Assembly: GCF_900106675.1 (NCBI RefSeq)
Contig: NZ_FNOB01000001.1
Span: 62,001 to 126,000 of the forward strand
Source: Allgaiera indica
Lineage (GTDB): Bacteria > Pseudomonadota > Alphaproteobacteria > Rhodobacterales > Rhodobacteraceae
Length of the DNA stretch: 64,000 nucleotides
Direction: 5' to 3'
In this document: one piece after another, positions 1 through 8,515 of the stretch
Position numbering within the stretch: position 1 is the first letter of the stretch
Layout: each line of letters begins with the position of its first letter
Translations under genes and position numbers: made by a program
Notes under the pieces: model-generated
What the model was told of the DNA's origin: nothing
The model's database searches: none
What the model saw: the letters and a program-made list of their open reading frames with translations, nothing else

Positions 1-264
1 TCAACGGGGGCCTCCGCGGCTGGGCGCGGCCGGGGTGGGCCGCGCTTTCGGTGTAGCACGGTGCGCGCGGCGCGGGAAACGGGATGCGACCGGCCGGGCA
101 GCCACAACGCGGGAACGGCCTTTCCCGGCGGTGGCGGGGCTGGGGGCGGCGCGGGTGGAGGGCGGGCGGGGACACCACGATTTTTTGTGCGCTGGGGCAA
201 CATTCCTGGCCCCCGCGGGGCCTGCCGTCTTGTCGCGCGGGTTGGCCCGGCTTACATCGGGACG
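1..264. other. Left-edge non-coding stretch, no gene seen
   Basis: This GC-rich stretch precedes the S49 peptidase gene. Open frames run through it on both strands, but their translations are dominated by Arg, Pro, Gly and Ala and show no recognisable motif, as expected of chance frames in such DNA. It probably holds the promoter of the downstream gene. No convincing promoter elements could be picked out. Confidence 0.4.
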
Positions 265-1068
265 ATGGCATTCACCTTTCTTCCAGGACGCTCCAAACCG
301 ACCGTGGCCGTACTGCGCCTTCAAGGCATGATCATGGCCGGCGGCCGCCTTGACGGCGGCATGAACGATGCCGCCCTCGCGCCGCTGATCGAGCGCGCCT
401 TTTCCAAGGGCAGGCCAAAGGCGGTGGCGCTGCAAATCAATTCGCCCGGCGGGTCGCCCGCGCAATCAAGCCTGATCGCCGCCCGCATCCGCCGCCTGGC
501 CGAAGAAAAGCGGATCCCCGTTCATGCCTTCGTCGAGGACGTGGCGGCCTCGGGCGGCTATTGGCTGGCCACCGCGGCCGATCACATCTGGGCGGATGAG
601 ACATCGATCCTCGGTTCGATCGGGGTGATTTCGTCAAGCTTCGGATTCGCAGATTTCATCGCCCGCCACGGGATCGAACGGCGCGTGCATACGGCCGGGA
701 AATCGAAAAGCTTCCTTGACCCCTTCCTGCCCGAACGCCCCGAGGAAGTGGAACGCCTGAAGGCGCTGCACGGGCCGCTGCACGAGATCTTCATAGGCCA
801 GGTCCGGGCGCGGCGCGGCGCCAAGCTGGACACGGCGGAGGAACTGTTCGACGGCTCCTTCTGGCTGGGCGCGCGTTCGGTGCAACTGGGGCTGGCCGAC
901 GGCATCGCCCATTTGGTGCCGAAGATGAAGGAAACCTACGGCGAAAAGGTTCGCTTCCGCACCTACGGGCCAAGGCGCGGACTGCTGCGCCGGCTGGGGG
1001 CCGAGGCGCTGGCCGGTGCCGCGGCCGAGGCCAAGGAACGCGCCCTGATGGCGCGGTTCGGGCTTTGA
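265..1068 (+). CDS. S49 family (SohB/SppA-like) serine peptidase
   Basis: A 267-residue protein of the signal-peptide-peptidase A / SohB family, which cleaves peptides in or near the inner membrane with a Ser-Lys dyad. The start at 265 is chosen because homologous sequence begins near MAFTFLPGRSKPTVAVLRL; the upstream in-frame extension is low-complexity. Visible family features are the LQINSPGGS segment (about residues 57-64), the nucleophile region VAASGGYW with Ser96, the GSIGVI strand (117-122), and AGKSKSF, which carries the probable general-base Lys at 146 or 148. There is no obvious N-terminal membrane helix, so this is the short cytoplasmic-facing form. It is followed at a few bases by a tiny membrane protein gene and a CaCA exchanger in the same direction. 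Confidence 0.88.
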   Translation: MAFTFLPGRSKPTVAVLRLQGMIMAGGRLDGGMNDAALAPLIERAFSKGRPKAVALQINSPGGSPAQSSLIAARIRRLAEEKRIPVHAFVEDVAASGGYWLATAADHIWADETSILGSIGVISSSFGFADFIARHGIERRVHTAGKSKSFLDPFLPERPEEVERLKALHGPLHEIFIGQVRARRGAKLDTAEELFDGSFWLGARSVQLGLADGIAHLVPKMKETYGEKVRFRTYGPRRGLLRRLGAEALAGAAAEAKERALMARFGL

Positions 1069-1072
1069 CGCG

Positions 1073-1243
1073 ATGGTGAAATTCGTCAGCTTCTTCCTGA
1101 TCGCCATGCTGGTGCTGGCAATGTTCGGGCGCCTGCGGGTACCGGGCACGAAGGGGCGCAAGCTGTCGAAACCCGGCAAATGCCCACACTGCGGGCGCTA
1201 CCGCATCGGGCCGGGCAAGTGCCAGTGCGAGGACCGGCGCTGA
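1073..1243 (+). CDS. Small membrane-anchored zinc-ribbon protein (56 aa)
   Basis: This 56-residue frame starts 4 bases after the S49 peptidase stop, and its TGA shares bases with the next start codon (TGATG). It encodes one N-terminal hydrophobic helix (about residues 3-18, VKFVSFFLIAMLVLAMF), a basic stretch, then CPHCGRYRIGPGKCQC, a compact Cys4 zinc-ribbon-like module with cysteines at 37, 40, 50 and 52. The sensible membrane-plus-metal-site composition and the tight coupling on both sides argue that it is real. Function is unknown. It may be a small regulator or partner of the exchanger encoded next to it, which is inference only. Confidence 0.72.
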   Translation: MVKFVSFFLIAMLVLAMFGRLRVPGTKGRKLSKPGKCPHCGRYRIGPGKCQCEDRR

Positions 1244-2181
1244 TGGTGCATGACGTCCTTGCCGTCCTTGTCGGGCTGGTGCTGTTGGTGGTGGCGGGCG
1301 ATCTGCTGGTGCGCGGCGCGGTGAACCTGGCATTGCGGCTGGGGATCCCGTCGCTGATCGTCGGGCTGACGGTGGTGGCCTTCGGCACTTCGGCGCCCGA
1401 GCTTCTGGTGTCGGTCAAGGCGGTTCTGGATCACGCGCCCGGGATCGCGCTGGGCAATGTCGTCGGATCGAACATTGCCAATATCCTGCTGGTGCTGGGC
1501 ATTCCGGCTGTGATCTCGGTGATCCACGCGGGCGACGCACACGCCAGGCGCAGCTATCTGACGATGCTGGCCGCGACGCTTCTGTTCGTGCTGGTCGCGT
1601 TCCTGGGGCCGATCCGCTGGCCGCATGCCCTGGTGCTGCTGGCCGGGCTGGGCCTGATGCTGTGGGACAATTACCGCAAGGCCAAGGCCCACCGCGACGC
1701 CGAGGAAGAGGACCTTGAGGGCGCCGATCCGGCGTTGCCGATGTGGCGCATCGCAATCTATACCGTGCTGGGCCTGATCGGCCTGCCGCTGGCGGCGGAC
1801 CTGCTGGTTGACGGCGCGGTGGGCATCGCCCGGATCTATGACGTCTCGGAAACCGTGATCGGGCTGACGCTGGTGGCGGTGGGGACATCATTGCCGGAAC
1901 TGGCGACCTCGATCACCGCGGCGCTGCGGCGCGAGGCCGACGTTGCGATGGGCAATGTCATCGGGTCGAATGTGTTCAACCTGCTGGGGATCATCGGCAT
2001 CGCGGGTCTGCTTGGCCCGCTGCCGGTGCCCGCGTCGATGCTGGATTTCGACCTGTGGGCGATGCTGGTCGCGACATTGGCGCTGGCGCCGTTCGTGCTG
2101 GGCCGGCGCGATATCACCCGGTTCTGGGGATTCACCCTGATCGCGGGCTACGTCGCCTTTCTGGTCGCGCTGACGCATTGA
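1243..2181 (+). CDS. Calcium/sodium antiporter, CaCA family (YrbG-like)
   Basis: A 312-residue integral membrane protein of the Ca2+:cation antiporter family. The two inverted alpha-repeats that form the ion site are clear: GTSAPEL at 48-54 with GNVVGSNIAN at 73-82 in the first half, and GTSLPEL at 216-222 with GNVIGSNVFN near 237 in the second. A hydrophilic linker rich in Glu and Asp (about 147-165) separates the halves. About ten hydrophobic helices are visible. The start at 1243 overlaps the stop of the preceding 56-aa gene (TGATG), which suggests translational coupling. Its role is probably cation extrusion at the inner membrane; the ion preference cannot be read from sequence. Confidence 0.92.
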   Translation: MVHDVLAVLVGLVLLVVAGDLLVRGAVNLALRLGIPSLIVGLTVVAFGTSAPELLVSVKAVLDHAPGIALGNVVGSNIANILLVLGIPAVISVIHAGDAHARRSYLTMLAATLLFVLVAFLGPIRWPHALVLLAGLGLMLWDNYRKAKAHRDAEEEDLEGADPALPMWRIAIYTVLGLIGLPLAADLLVDGAVGIARIYDVSETVIGLTLVAVGTSLPELATSITAALRREADVAMGNVIGSNVFNLLGIIGIAGLLGPLPVPASMLDFDLWAMLVATLALAPFVLGRRDITRFWGFTLIAGYVAFLVALTH

Positions 2182-2192
2182 GAGGAGCCGGG

Positions 2193-2981
2193 ATGGAGCC
2201 GGGTCGGGCATTGGTAACGGGGGCGGCGAAACGCCTGGGCCGGGCGATGGCGCTTTACCTTGGCGCGCGCGGCTTCGATGTGGCGGTCCATTATGCGACC
2301 TCGGCCGAGGCCGCGGCCGACACGGTGGCCGAGTTGCGCGCCATGGGTCGCCGGGCCGAGGCGCTGCGGGCGGACCTGCTGGACGAAGACGCGACCGAGG
2401 CGCTGGTGGGCCGCGCGGCCGAGGCACTGGGTGGGCCGCTGAGCGTGTTGATCAACAACGCGTCGATCTTCGATCACGACAACATCCGAAGCATGACCCG
2501 CGATAGCTGGGACCGCGCGCTGGGGTCGAACCTGCGCGCACCGGCGCAGCTGACCCAGGCCTTCGCGGCGCAGGCTCCGGCGGCGGCGAAGGATGCGCGG
2601 GGCGAACCGGTGGCCCGGGCGGTGGTGGTGAACATGATCGACCAGCGCGTGCTGAAGCCGACCCCCGAATTCCTGTCCTACACGATCGCCAAGATGGGGC
2701 TTTGGGCCTTCACCCGCGTCGCGGCGCAGGGGTTGGCACCCGACATCCGCGTCAATGCGATCGGCCCGGGCCCGACGCTGCGGGGCGCGCGCCAGACCGA
2801 AGACCAGTTTGCCCGCCAGCGCGCCGCAACCGTACTTGGCCGCGGCGCGGCCACCGGGGACGTCATCGCCGCACTGGGCTATTTCCTCGATGCCGACGGC
2901 GTGACCGGACAGCTTCTGTGCCCTGATGGCGGCCAGCACCTGGCCTGGCAAACCCCAGACAACCTGGGCGTCGAACCCTGA
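2193..2981 (+). CDS. SDR oxidoreductase, pteridine reductase-like (FolM/PTR1 type)
   Basis: A 262-residue short-chain dehydrogenase. The N-terminal dinucleotide motif is TGAAKRLGRAM (9-19), with NNASIF (88-93) in place of the classical NNAG. Instead of the usual catalytic Ser, the sequence has NMIDQ with Asp150, followed by Tyr163 and Lys167. This Asp-Tyr-Lys spacing (13 and 4 residues) is that of pteridine reductase PTR1, so reduction of dihydro- or tetrahydropterins is the best guess. The start at 2193 has an AGGAG motif a few bases upstream. The gene follows the exchanger by 11 bases and may share its transcript. A generic SDR with another carbonyl substrate cannot be excluded. Confidence 0.82.
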   Translation: MEPGRALVTGAAKRLGRAMALYLGARGFDVAVHYATSAEAAADTVAELRAMGRRAEALRADLLDEDATEALVGRAAEALGGPLSVLINNASIFDHDNIRSMTRDSWDRALGSNLRAPAQLTQAFAAQAPAAAKDARGEPVARAVVVNMIDQRVLKPTPEFLSYTIAKMGLWAFTRVAAQGLAPDIRVNAIGPGPTLRGARQTEDQFARQRAATVLGRGAATGDVIAALGYFLDADGVTGQLLCPDGGQHLAWQTPDNLGVEP

Positions 2982-3286
2982 TCCTGCGGCAACATGAACC
3001 CGCTTCGCTCTTGACTTGTCCACGTCAGGGCGAACTGTCACAGAATCGTCAGGAATCTGTCAGGAATATCAGGCGCTTGCTTTCATCTTGAAATTTTATG
3101 CTGCAAATACAGTATCTTGAATTAATGCACAAAAATTAATCAAAGCAAAGAAATTTCCTAAAACGAAGGGAAAATCCGGTCTGACCCAAAGTTTCCACCA
3201 GACTTATCCACAGAAACCGTGGACAGCTTTTCACTTGTCATCGGCGCTCATAGAGTGCAGCTCCACCAGGAATCAATGCCATCGCC
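2982..3286. other. AT-rich intergenic, candidate replication origin / uvrC promoter region
   Basis: A 305-bp gap that is unusually AT-rich for this genome, above all at about 3083-3175. It holds a perfect DnaA-box consensus TTATCCACA at 3204-3212, a near match TTGTCCACG at 3016-3024, a degraded inverted match near 3218-3226, and three GANTC (CcrM-type) sites at 3043, 3053 and 3270. A DnaA-box cluster, an AT-rich tract and CcrM sites are the ingredients of alphaproteobacterial origins. The same DNA must also carry the uvrC promoter. Against an origin, genes on both sides run in the same direction and only one box is perfect. Confidence 0.4.
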
Positions 3287-5185
3287 ATGACTGAAACGCC
3301 CGCCACAAGAAACAACCCCGAAGCCACAACCGAGACGGAAGCGACCGCCACCGGGCATGCGGTGATCCAGTCCTACCTGCGCCTTCTAGACAGCTCTCCC
3401 GGTGTCTACCGGATGCTGAACGCGAAATCCGAGGTCCTTTATGTTGGCAAGGCGCGCAATCTGCGCGCCCGGGTGTCGAACTATGCCCGCCCCACCGGCC
3501 ATTCGCAGCGCATCGCGCGGATGATATCGGAAACCGCGTCGATGATGTTTCTCACCACGCGGACCGAGACCGAGGCGCTGCTGCTGGAACAGAACCTGAT
3601 CAAGCAGCTCAAGCCGCGCTACAATGTGCTGCTGCGCGACGACAAGAGCTTTCCCAATATCCTGATCAGCCGCACCCACGCGTTTCCGCAAATCAAGAAG
3701 CACCGGGGGCGGCGCTCGGAAAAGGGCAGCTATTTCGGCCCCTTCGCCTCGGCCGCGGCGGTGAACCGGACGTTGAACCAGTTGCAGCGGGTCTTCCTTT
3801 TGCGCAATTGCACCGACACGATGTTCGAAAGCCGCACGCGGCCATGCCTGCTGTATCAGATCAAACGCTGCTGCGCGCCCTGCGTCGGCATGGTCGGCAA
3901 AGAGGAATATGAGGGCCTGATCGCCGATGCCGAGGCCTTCCTGAAGGGCAAGACCACGACGATCCAGGCCAGCCTGGCGGCCGAGATGCAGGCGGCCTCG
4001 GACGCGATGGAATTCGAGCGCGCGGCCGCCTTGCGCGATCGGATCAAGGCGCTGACCCAGGTGCAATCGGCCCAGGGCATCAATCCGCGCACCGTGCCAG
4101 AGGCCGATGTGATCGCCGTCCATGCCGAGGGCGGCCAGGCCTGCGTGCAGGTGTTCTTCATCCGCGGCCATCAAAGCTGGGGCAACCATGATTTCTACCC
4201 CCGCACCGGCGCCGGCGCCGAAGAAGGAGAGATCCTCGAGGCGTTCCTGGCGCAGTTCTACGAACACAAGCCCCCGCCCCGGCTGATCCTGCTTTCGCAT
4301 GAGATCGAGGACCGCGACCTGACGCATGAGCTTTTGTCGGCCCGCGCCGGACGCAATGTCGAACTGGCCGTGCCGCAGCGCGGTGAAAAGGCAGAGCTGG
4401 TCGAGAACGCCGCCCGCAACGCGCGCGAAAGCCTGGCGCGGAAACTGGCGGAAAGCGCCAGCCAGACGCGGCTGCTGAAAGGGCTGGCCGAGGCTTTCGA
4501 TCTGCCCGCGCCGCCGAAGCGGATCGAGGTGTATGACAACTCGCACATTCAAGGCACCAATGCGGTCGGGGGCATGATCGTCGCGGGGCCCGAGGGCTTT
4601 GTCAAAAGCCAGTACCGCAAGTTCAAGATCAAGGGGACCGAGATCACCCCGGGCGACGATTTCGGCATGATGAAAGAGGTGCTGACCCGCCGTTTCACCC
4701 GCCTCTTGAAGGAAGACCCGGACCGTCAGGGCGGCTCCTGGCCCGACCTTCTGCTGATCGACGGCGGCGCGGGGCAGGTTTCGGCCGTGGCGGGGATCAT
4801 GCAGGAGATGGGGGTCGAGGATATCCCCATGGTCGGCGTCGCCAAGGGCATCGACCGCGACGCCGGCAAGGAGGAATTCCACCGCCCCGGGCAGCGCCCC
4901 TTCGCGCTGCGCCACAACGATCCGGTGCTTTATTTCATCCAGCGCCTGCGCGACGAGGCGCACAGCTTCGCGATCGGCACCCACCGCGCCGCCCGCGCCA
5001 AATCCATGAGCGCCAATCCCCTGGACGACGTGCCCGGCATCGGCGCCGCGCGCAAACGCGCACTGCTGGCGCATTTCGGCAGCGCGAAGGCGGTCAGCCG
5101 CGCCGGGTTGTCGGATCTGCAGGCGGTGGAAGGGATCTCGGACAAGGTCGCGCAGACGATCTATGATTTCTTCCACCACGGCTGA
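3287..5185 (+). CDS. uvrC: Excinuclease ABC subunit C
   Basis: UvrC makes both incisions around a lesion in UvrABC nucleotide-excision repair. The 632-residue length is normal for the family. Domains in order are a short variable N-terminus; a GIY-YIG nuclease domain from about residue 35 (SPGVYRM, then [14 protein letters not shown]); a UvrB-binding UVR motif around 225-260 ([14 protein letters not shown]); an RNase-H-like C-terminal nuclease domain ([29 protein letters not shown]); and a terminal helix-hairpin-helix pair ([30 protein letters not shown]). The ATG at 3287 is the first plausible start. It opens a block uvrC-pgsA-moaD-moaE, all on this strand. Confidence 0.97.
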   Translation: MTETPATRNNPEATTETEATATGHAVIQSYLRLLDSSPGVYRMLNAKSEVLYVGKARNLRARVSNYARPTGHSQRIARMISETASMMFLTTRTETEALLLEQNLIKQLKPRYNVLLRDDKSFPNILISRTHAFPQIKKHRGRRSEKGSYFGPFASAAAVNRTLNQLQRVFLLRNCTDTMFESRTRPCLLYQIKRCCAPCVGMVGKEEYEGLIADAEAFLKGKTTTIQASLAAEMQAASDAMEFERAAALRDRIKALTQVQSAQGINPRTVPEADVIAVHAEGGQACVQVFFIRGHQSWGNHDFYPRTGAGAEEGEILEAFLAQFYEHKPPPRLILLSHEIEDRDLTHELLSARAGRNVELAVPQRGEKAELVENAARNARESLARKLAESASQTRLLKGLAEAFDLPAPPKRIEVYDNSHIQGTNAVGGMIVAGPEGFVKSQYRKFKIKGTEITPGDDFGMMKEVLTRRFTRLLKEDPDRQGGSWPDLLLIDGGAGQVSAVAGIMQEMGVEDIPMVGVAKGIDRDAGKEEFHRPGQRPFALRHNDPVLYFIQRLRDEAHSFAIGTHRAARAKSMSANPLDDVPGIGAARKRALLAHFGSAKAVSRAGLSDLQAVEGISDKVAQTIYDFFHHG

Positions 5186-5311
5186 CCATTCGCCGCCCCT
5201 GCCCGTCCGCACCAACTGGGCGCGCTTCAACGGCCACATTGTCGCGAACTCTTCATGCGCCCCGTCGCGGAAGCACTTTCCAGCCGCCTCGCAAGCCTCT
5301 ACTTAGACCTC

Positions 5312-5917
5312 ATGAGATGGTGGATTCCCAATGCCCTGACCGTGCTGCGCCTGTTCGCGGCCCCCGGAGTGCCGGTGATGTTTCTGTACTTCGCCCGCCC
5401 CGCCGCCGACTGGCTGGCCCTTGGCCTATTCGTTCTGGCGTCGATGACCGATTGGATCGACGGCTACCTTGCGCGGCGCTGGGGTCAGGAATCGAAGTTC
5501 GGCGCGATGCTGGATCCGATCGCCGACAAGGCGATGGTGGTGATCGCCCTGGTGGTCATCACCGGCTATTCGGGCATGAACCCCTGGCTGATCCTGCCCG
5601 CCACGGTGATCTTGTTCCGCGAGGTCTTCGTGTCGGGCCTGCGCGAATATCTGGGCGACACGGCGGGTCTGCTGAAGGTCACGAAGCTTGCCAAGTGGAA
5701 GACCACCTTCCAGATGCTGGCAATCGCCGTGCTGTTCCTGGGCACCGGCCTTGGCTATGTGGAGAACACGCAAGAGCGGGTGCTGCGCTGGACCTCTTCC
5801 GAGGCGACGGTCGCCGGTCTGGTCCTGATATGGATCGCGGCGGCGCTGACATTTGTCACCGGGCTCGACTATTTCCTGAAGGCGCTGCCCCATCTGAAAG
5901 GGGGCAAACATGATTGA
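5312..5917 (+). CDS. pgsA: CDP-diacylglycerol-glycerol-3-phosphate 3-phosphatidyltransferase
   Basis: This enzyme makes phosphatidylglycerol phosphate, the committed step to phosphatidylglycerol and cardiolipin, in the inner membrane. The CDP-alcohol phosphatidyltransferase signature (DGx2ARx8Gx3Dx3D) is complete: DGYLARRWGQES followed by GAMLDPIADK. The 201-residue product from 5312 begins MRWWIPNALTVLRL, the usual beginning of the family. An in-frame ATG at 5255 would add 19 residues and is less likely. Several membrane helices follow. Its last 8 bases overlap the moaD start, and uvrC lies just upstream, the widespread uvrC-pgsA neighbourhood. Confidence 0.94.
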   Translation: MRWWIPNALTVLRLFAAPGVPVMFLYFARPAADWLALGLFVLASMTDWIDGYLARRWGQESKFGAMLDPIADKAMVVIALVVITGYSGMNPWLILPATVILFREVFVSGLREYLGDTAGLLKVTKLAKWKTTFQMLAIAVLFLGTGLGYVENTQERVLRWTSSEATVAGLVLIWIAAALTFVTGLDYFLKALPHLKGGKHD

Positions 5918-6158
5918 AGTGCTCTATTTCGCCTGGCTGCGCGAACGCATCGGCCTGCCCAAGGAGCAGGTCGAAACCGGGGCCGCCACGGTGCGCGAAC
6001 TGGTCGCCGAGCTTTGCGCGCGCGAGCCGCGCTATGCCGCGGCTTTCGAGAACCCCGCCGCGATCCGCGTGGCGCTGGATCAGGAGCTTGCCGATTTCGA
6101 TGCCCCGCTGATGGGCGTGCGAGAGGTCGCCTTCTTCCCGCCGATGACCGGGGGCTGA
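5910..6158 (+). CDS. moaD: Molybdopterin synthase sulfur-carrier subunit MoaD
   Basis: An 82-residue ubiquitin-fold protein that ends in the diagnostic Gly-Gly (81-82). Its C-terminus is adenylated by MoeB and thiocarboxylated, and it then donates sulfur to cyclic pyranopterin in the MoaD2-MoaE2 synthase. The beta-grasp pattern (IEVLYFAWLRERIGL at the N-terminus, VREVAFFPPMTGG at the end) fits. It overlaps pgsA by 8 bases and precedes moaE by one base, so pgsA-moaD-moaE is probably co-transcribed. A MoeB-like gene lies elsewhere in the window (24661-25746). Confidence 0.95.
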   Translation: MIEVLYFAWLRERIGLPKEQVETGAATVRELVAELCAREPRYAAAFENPAAIRVALDQELADFDAPLMGVREVAFFPPMTGG

Positions 6159-6159
6159 C

Positions 6160-6600
6160 ATGACGGTTCGCGTCCAGAAAGCAGCCTTCGATATCGGCGC
6201 GGAACTGGCGAGCTTTGGTCAGGGCGCGGGGGTCGGCGGGATCGCCACCTTCTCGGGCATCGTGCGTGACCTGCCCGGCGGCGGCCTGAAGGCGATGGAA
6301 ATCGAGCACTACCCCGGCATGACCGAGCGCGCGATCGCCCAGATCGTCGCCAAGGCCACGGCGCGCTGGGAACTTCTCGATTGCCTGGTGATCCACCGCT
6401 TCGGGCGGCTGGCACCCGGCGCGCCGATCATGATGGTCGCCACCGCCGCCGCCCACCGCGCCGAGGCCTTCGCGGCGGCCGAATTCCTGATGGATTACCT
6501 GAAATCGCGTGCGCCCTTCTGGAAGAAGGAAATCACCGAGGCGGGGACCGAATGGGTCGCCGCGAAGGACGAGGACGAAGCGGCGTTGGACCGCTGGTGA
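6160..6600 (+). CDS. moaE: Molybdopterin synthase catalytic subunit MoaE
   Basis: The 146-residue large subunit of molybdopterin synthase inserts two sulfurs into precursor Z using thiocarboxylated MoaD. Family landmarks are GGIATFSGIVRD (about 25-36), the MEIEHYPGM segment, and the C-terminal active-site stretch LKSRAPFWKKE, whose lysines are the conserved catalytic pair. The length is typical. It starts one base after moaD and ends 32 bases before the convergent Hint-domain gene. Confidence 0.95.
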   Translation: MTVRVQKAAFDIGAELASFGQGAGVGGIATFSGIVRDLPGGGLKAMEIEHYPGMTERAIAQIVAKATARWELLDCLVIHRFGRLAPGAPIMMVATAAAHRAEAFAAAEFLMDYLKSRAPFWKKEITEAGTEWVAAKDEDEAALDRW

Positions 6601-6632
6601 ACCGTCCCGGCGCGATCGCGATCATCGGGGCC

Positions 6633-7721
6633 TCAGGCCCGGGCTCGTGCGCCCTCTTCGGTCCAGGCGCACGACAGATCGTCGGTATCGTCCTTGACCT
6701 GCGGCGGCGTCAGCAAGGCAACCTCCCAGCGGCGCAGGCAGGGATAGGCGGTCACTTCGTGGCCCAGCCCCGCCGCGTCAGCCCGACGCCGCAGCGCAGT
6801 GCGTTCGGCGGCAGGCACGATCTCTTCCATCTGATCGCCGAGAAACAGCGATTCCGTCCATTGCCCGTCTGACAGTACCGCCGCATGGTGCGGCAGAAGC
6901 AGGTGATAATAGATCGCCGGACCACGCCGATGAGGGCGGCTGACCCCCGGCCAGCCGGTCAGGAAATCGGCGGCGCAGAACATCGCTTCATGGCCGAAGC
7001 ACAATTGCATCTGAGGATGTTGCAACAGCAACCGATGTTGGGGCGACACCCGCAATTTGGTCGCAGGCTGCCCAGCCCCCAGCGCCCCGGCCTCAATTTC
7101 AACCGGTCGGGATTCGGCTGGCAGCGCCTCACCCGTCTGCCCCAGTTCGAAGCGGCCCACCCAGAGCAGAGGCTGAAAACCACGGTCGCGCGTCAACAAG
7201 CGATCCCCGGGGCGCAGCCAGTCCACCGGCACCATCCCCTGCTCGGTCATCACACTGGTTCCGGCCAAGAAACAGGGGACATCCGCAATCTGCGTATAGC
7301 TAAGGCGATTGTCTTCGGAATGCTCCTCCTCTCCCCCTGGTTCATAGACGTTTTCCGTCTCATACATCGAATAGGTGACACCAGGTTCCAGCAGATCGGT
7401 GGTGACATAGCCGACATGCTGTCCGCCGATTTCCAGCCGATCAATTCGGAAATGGGTCGAGTCCGGGCGCACAACCTCATAGGCTTCCTCGTCATAGACG
7501 AGGCCCGAGGAGATCAGGTTTCCTTCCCAGTCCCGCACCTCGGCGGTCTGGTTCGCATCAGCGCCGACCTCATCTTTTGAATTGTCACCGGAAAGCTTGC
7601 CGTCGTCGTCCGAAAAGGTGATTTCGACCCGGTGCAGCTTTGGGTCGTAATCCGGTCGCAGCGACCAGGCGTTCGCGGCCGAGTCGTAGAAAAGCGCGTC
7701 GGGGGAGTAGATAAAGGGCAT
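6633..7721 (-). CDS. Hint-domain protein with acidic N-terminal region
   Basis: A 362-residue protein. Residues 1-148 are acidic, rich in Asp and Glu, and unrelated to anything I recognise. A Hedgehog/intein (Hint) domain starts at Cys150 in the motif CFLAGTSVMTEQG, continues with VDWLRPGDRLLTRD, and includes the later RVSPQHRLLL block typical of the Rhodobacterales Hint family. Such proteins are common and often multicopy in this family; they are thought to be secreted, perhaps through type I secretion, with autoprocessing proposed but not generally shown. There is no N-terminal signal peptide. The gene is convergent with moaE and divergent from nth. Confidence 0.85.
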   Translation of the reverse strand: MPFIYSPDALFYDSAANAWSLRPDYDPKLHRVEITFSDDDGKLSGDNSKDEVGADANQTAEVRDWEGNLISSGLVYDEEAYEVVRPDSTHFRIDRLEIGGQHVGYVTTDLLEPGVTYSMYETENVYEPGGEEEHSEDNRLSYTQIADVPCFLAGTSVMTEQGMVPVDWLRPGDRLLTRDRGFQPLLWVGRFELGQTGEALPAESRPVEIEAGALGAGQPATKLRVSPQHRLLLQHPQMQLCFGHEAMFCAADFLTGWPGVSRPHRRGPAIYYHLLLPHHAAVLSDGQWTESLFLGDQMEEIVPAAERTALRRRADAAGLGHEVTAYPCLRRWEVALLTPPQVKDDTDDLSCAWTEEGARARA

Positions 7722-7870
7722 CGGACCGCCTGCATGGTTTCGTCCGATCTTCGTCGATCACGTTGAAGACCGCGTTAACGCCCCCCAAGCGCGCGCCGGC
7801 GGCCCGAGCCTACCCTCGCGCCTGCCCTGTGCCCTTGCCCTGCGGGACCCGGCATTGCATACCTCTGCGG

Positions 7871-8515
7871 ATGGCGAAGCAGCTTGATTATCACTTGATC
7901 CACGAGATCTTCACGCGTTTCCGCGCGGCCGAGCCCGAACCCAAGGGCGAGCTGGAGCATATCAACGCCTATACCCTGTTGGTCGCGGTTGCGCTGTCGG
8001 CCCAGGCGACGGATGCGGGGGTGAACCGTGCCACGCGCGCCCTGTTCCAGATCGTCGACACGCCCGAAAAGATGCTGGCGCTGGGCGAGGATGGCCTGAC
8101 CGAACATATCAAGACGATCGGCCTTTACCGCCAGAAGGCGAAGAACGTGATGAAGCTGTCGCGCATCCTGGTGGACCTTTACGGCGGCCAGGTGCCGTCG
8201 TCGCGCGCTGCGCTTCAGGCACTGCCCGGCGTCGGCCGCAAGACAGCGAACGTGGTGTTGAACATGTGGTTCCGCCAGCCGGCCCAGGCGGTCGACACCC
8301 ATATTTTCCGCATCGGCAACCGCACCGGTATCGCCCCCGGGCGCGACGTGGTCGCCGTGGAACGCGCGATCGAGGACAACATCCCCGCCGAATTCCAGCA
8401 ACACGCGCATCACTGGCTGATCCTGCACGGCCGCTACATCTGCACAGCCCGCAAGCCGCGCTGCCCCGATTGCCTGATCCGCGATCTCTGCCCCTTCGAG
8501 GAGAAGACTCTGTGA
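7871..8515 (+). CDS. nth: Endonuclease III
   Basis: A base-excision-repair glycosylase/AP lyase that removes oxidised pyrimidines. The 214-residue product from 7871 matches the usual length; an in-frame extension from 7763 is rejected as low-complexity. The helix-hairpin-helix LPGVGRKTANVV carries the catalytic Lys124, and VDTHIFRIGNR carries Asp142. The [4Fe-4S] loop cysteines are at 191, 198, 201 and 207 (Cx6Cx2Cx5C). Its stop shares bases with the GTG start of the next kinase gene (GTGA), so the two are likely coupled. Confidence 0.97.
   Translation: MAKQLDYHLIHEIFTRFRAAEPEPKGELEHINAYTLLVAVALSAQATDAGVNRATRALFQIVDTPEKMLALGEDGLTEHIKTIGLYRQKAKNVMKLSRILVDLYGGQVPSSRAALQALPGVGRKTANVVLNMWFRQPAQAVDTHIFRIGNRTGIAPGRDVVAVERAIEDNIPAEFQQHAHHWLILHGRYICTARKPRCPDCLIRDLCPFEEKTL

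Noticed and set aside
3118-3142. Possible CtrA site (TTAA-N7-TTAA) in the candidate origin
   Set aside because: Two TTAA boxes are present, but the spacing is 10 bases, not 7, so it does not meet the CtrA consensus.
3386-5239. Long open frame antisense to uvrC
   Set aside because: uvrC is intact with all domains; the antisense translation has shadow-like composition.
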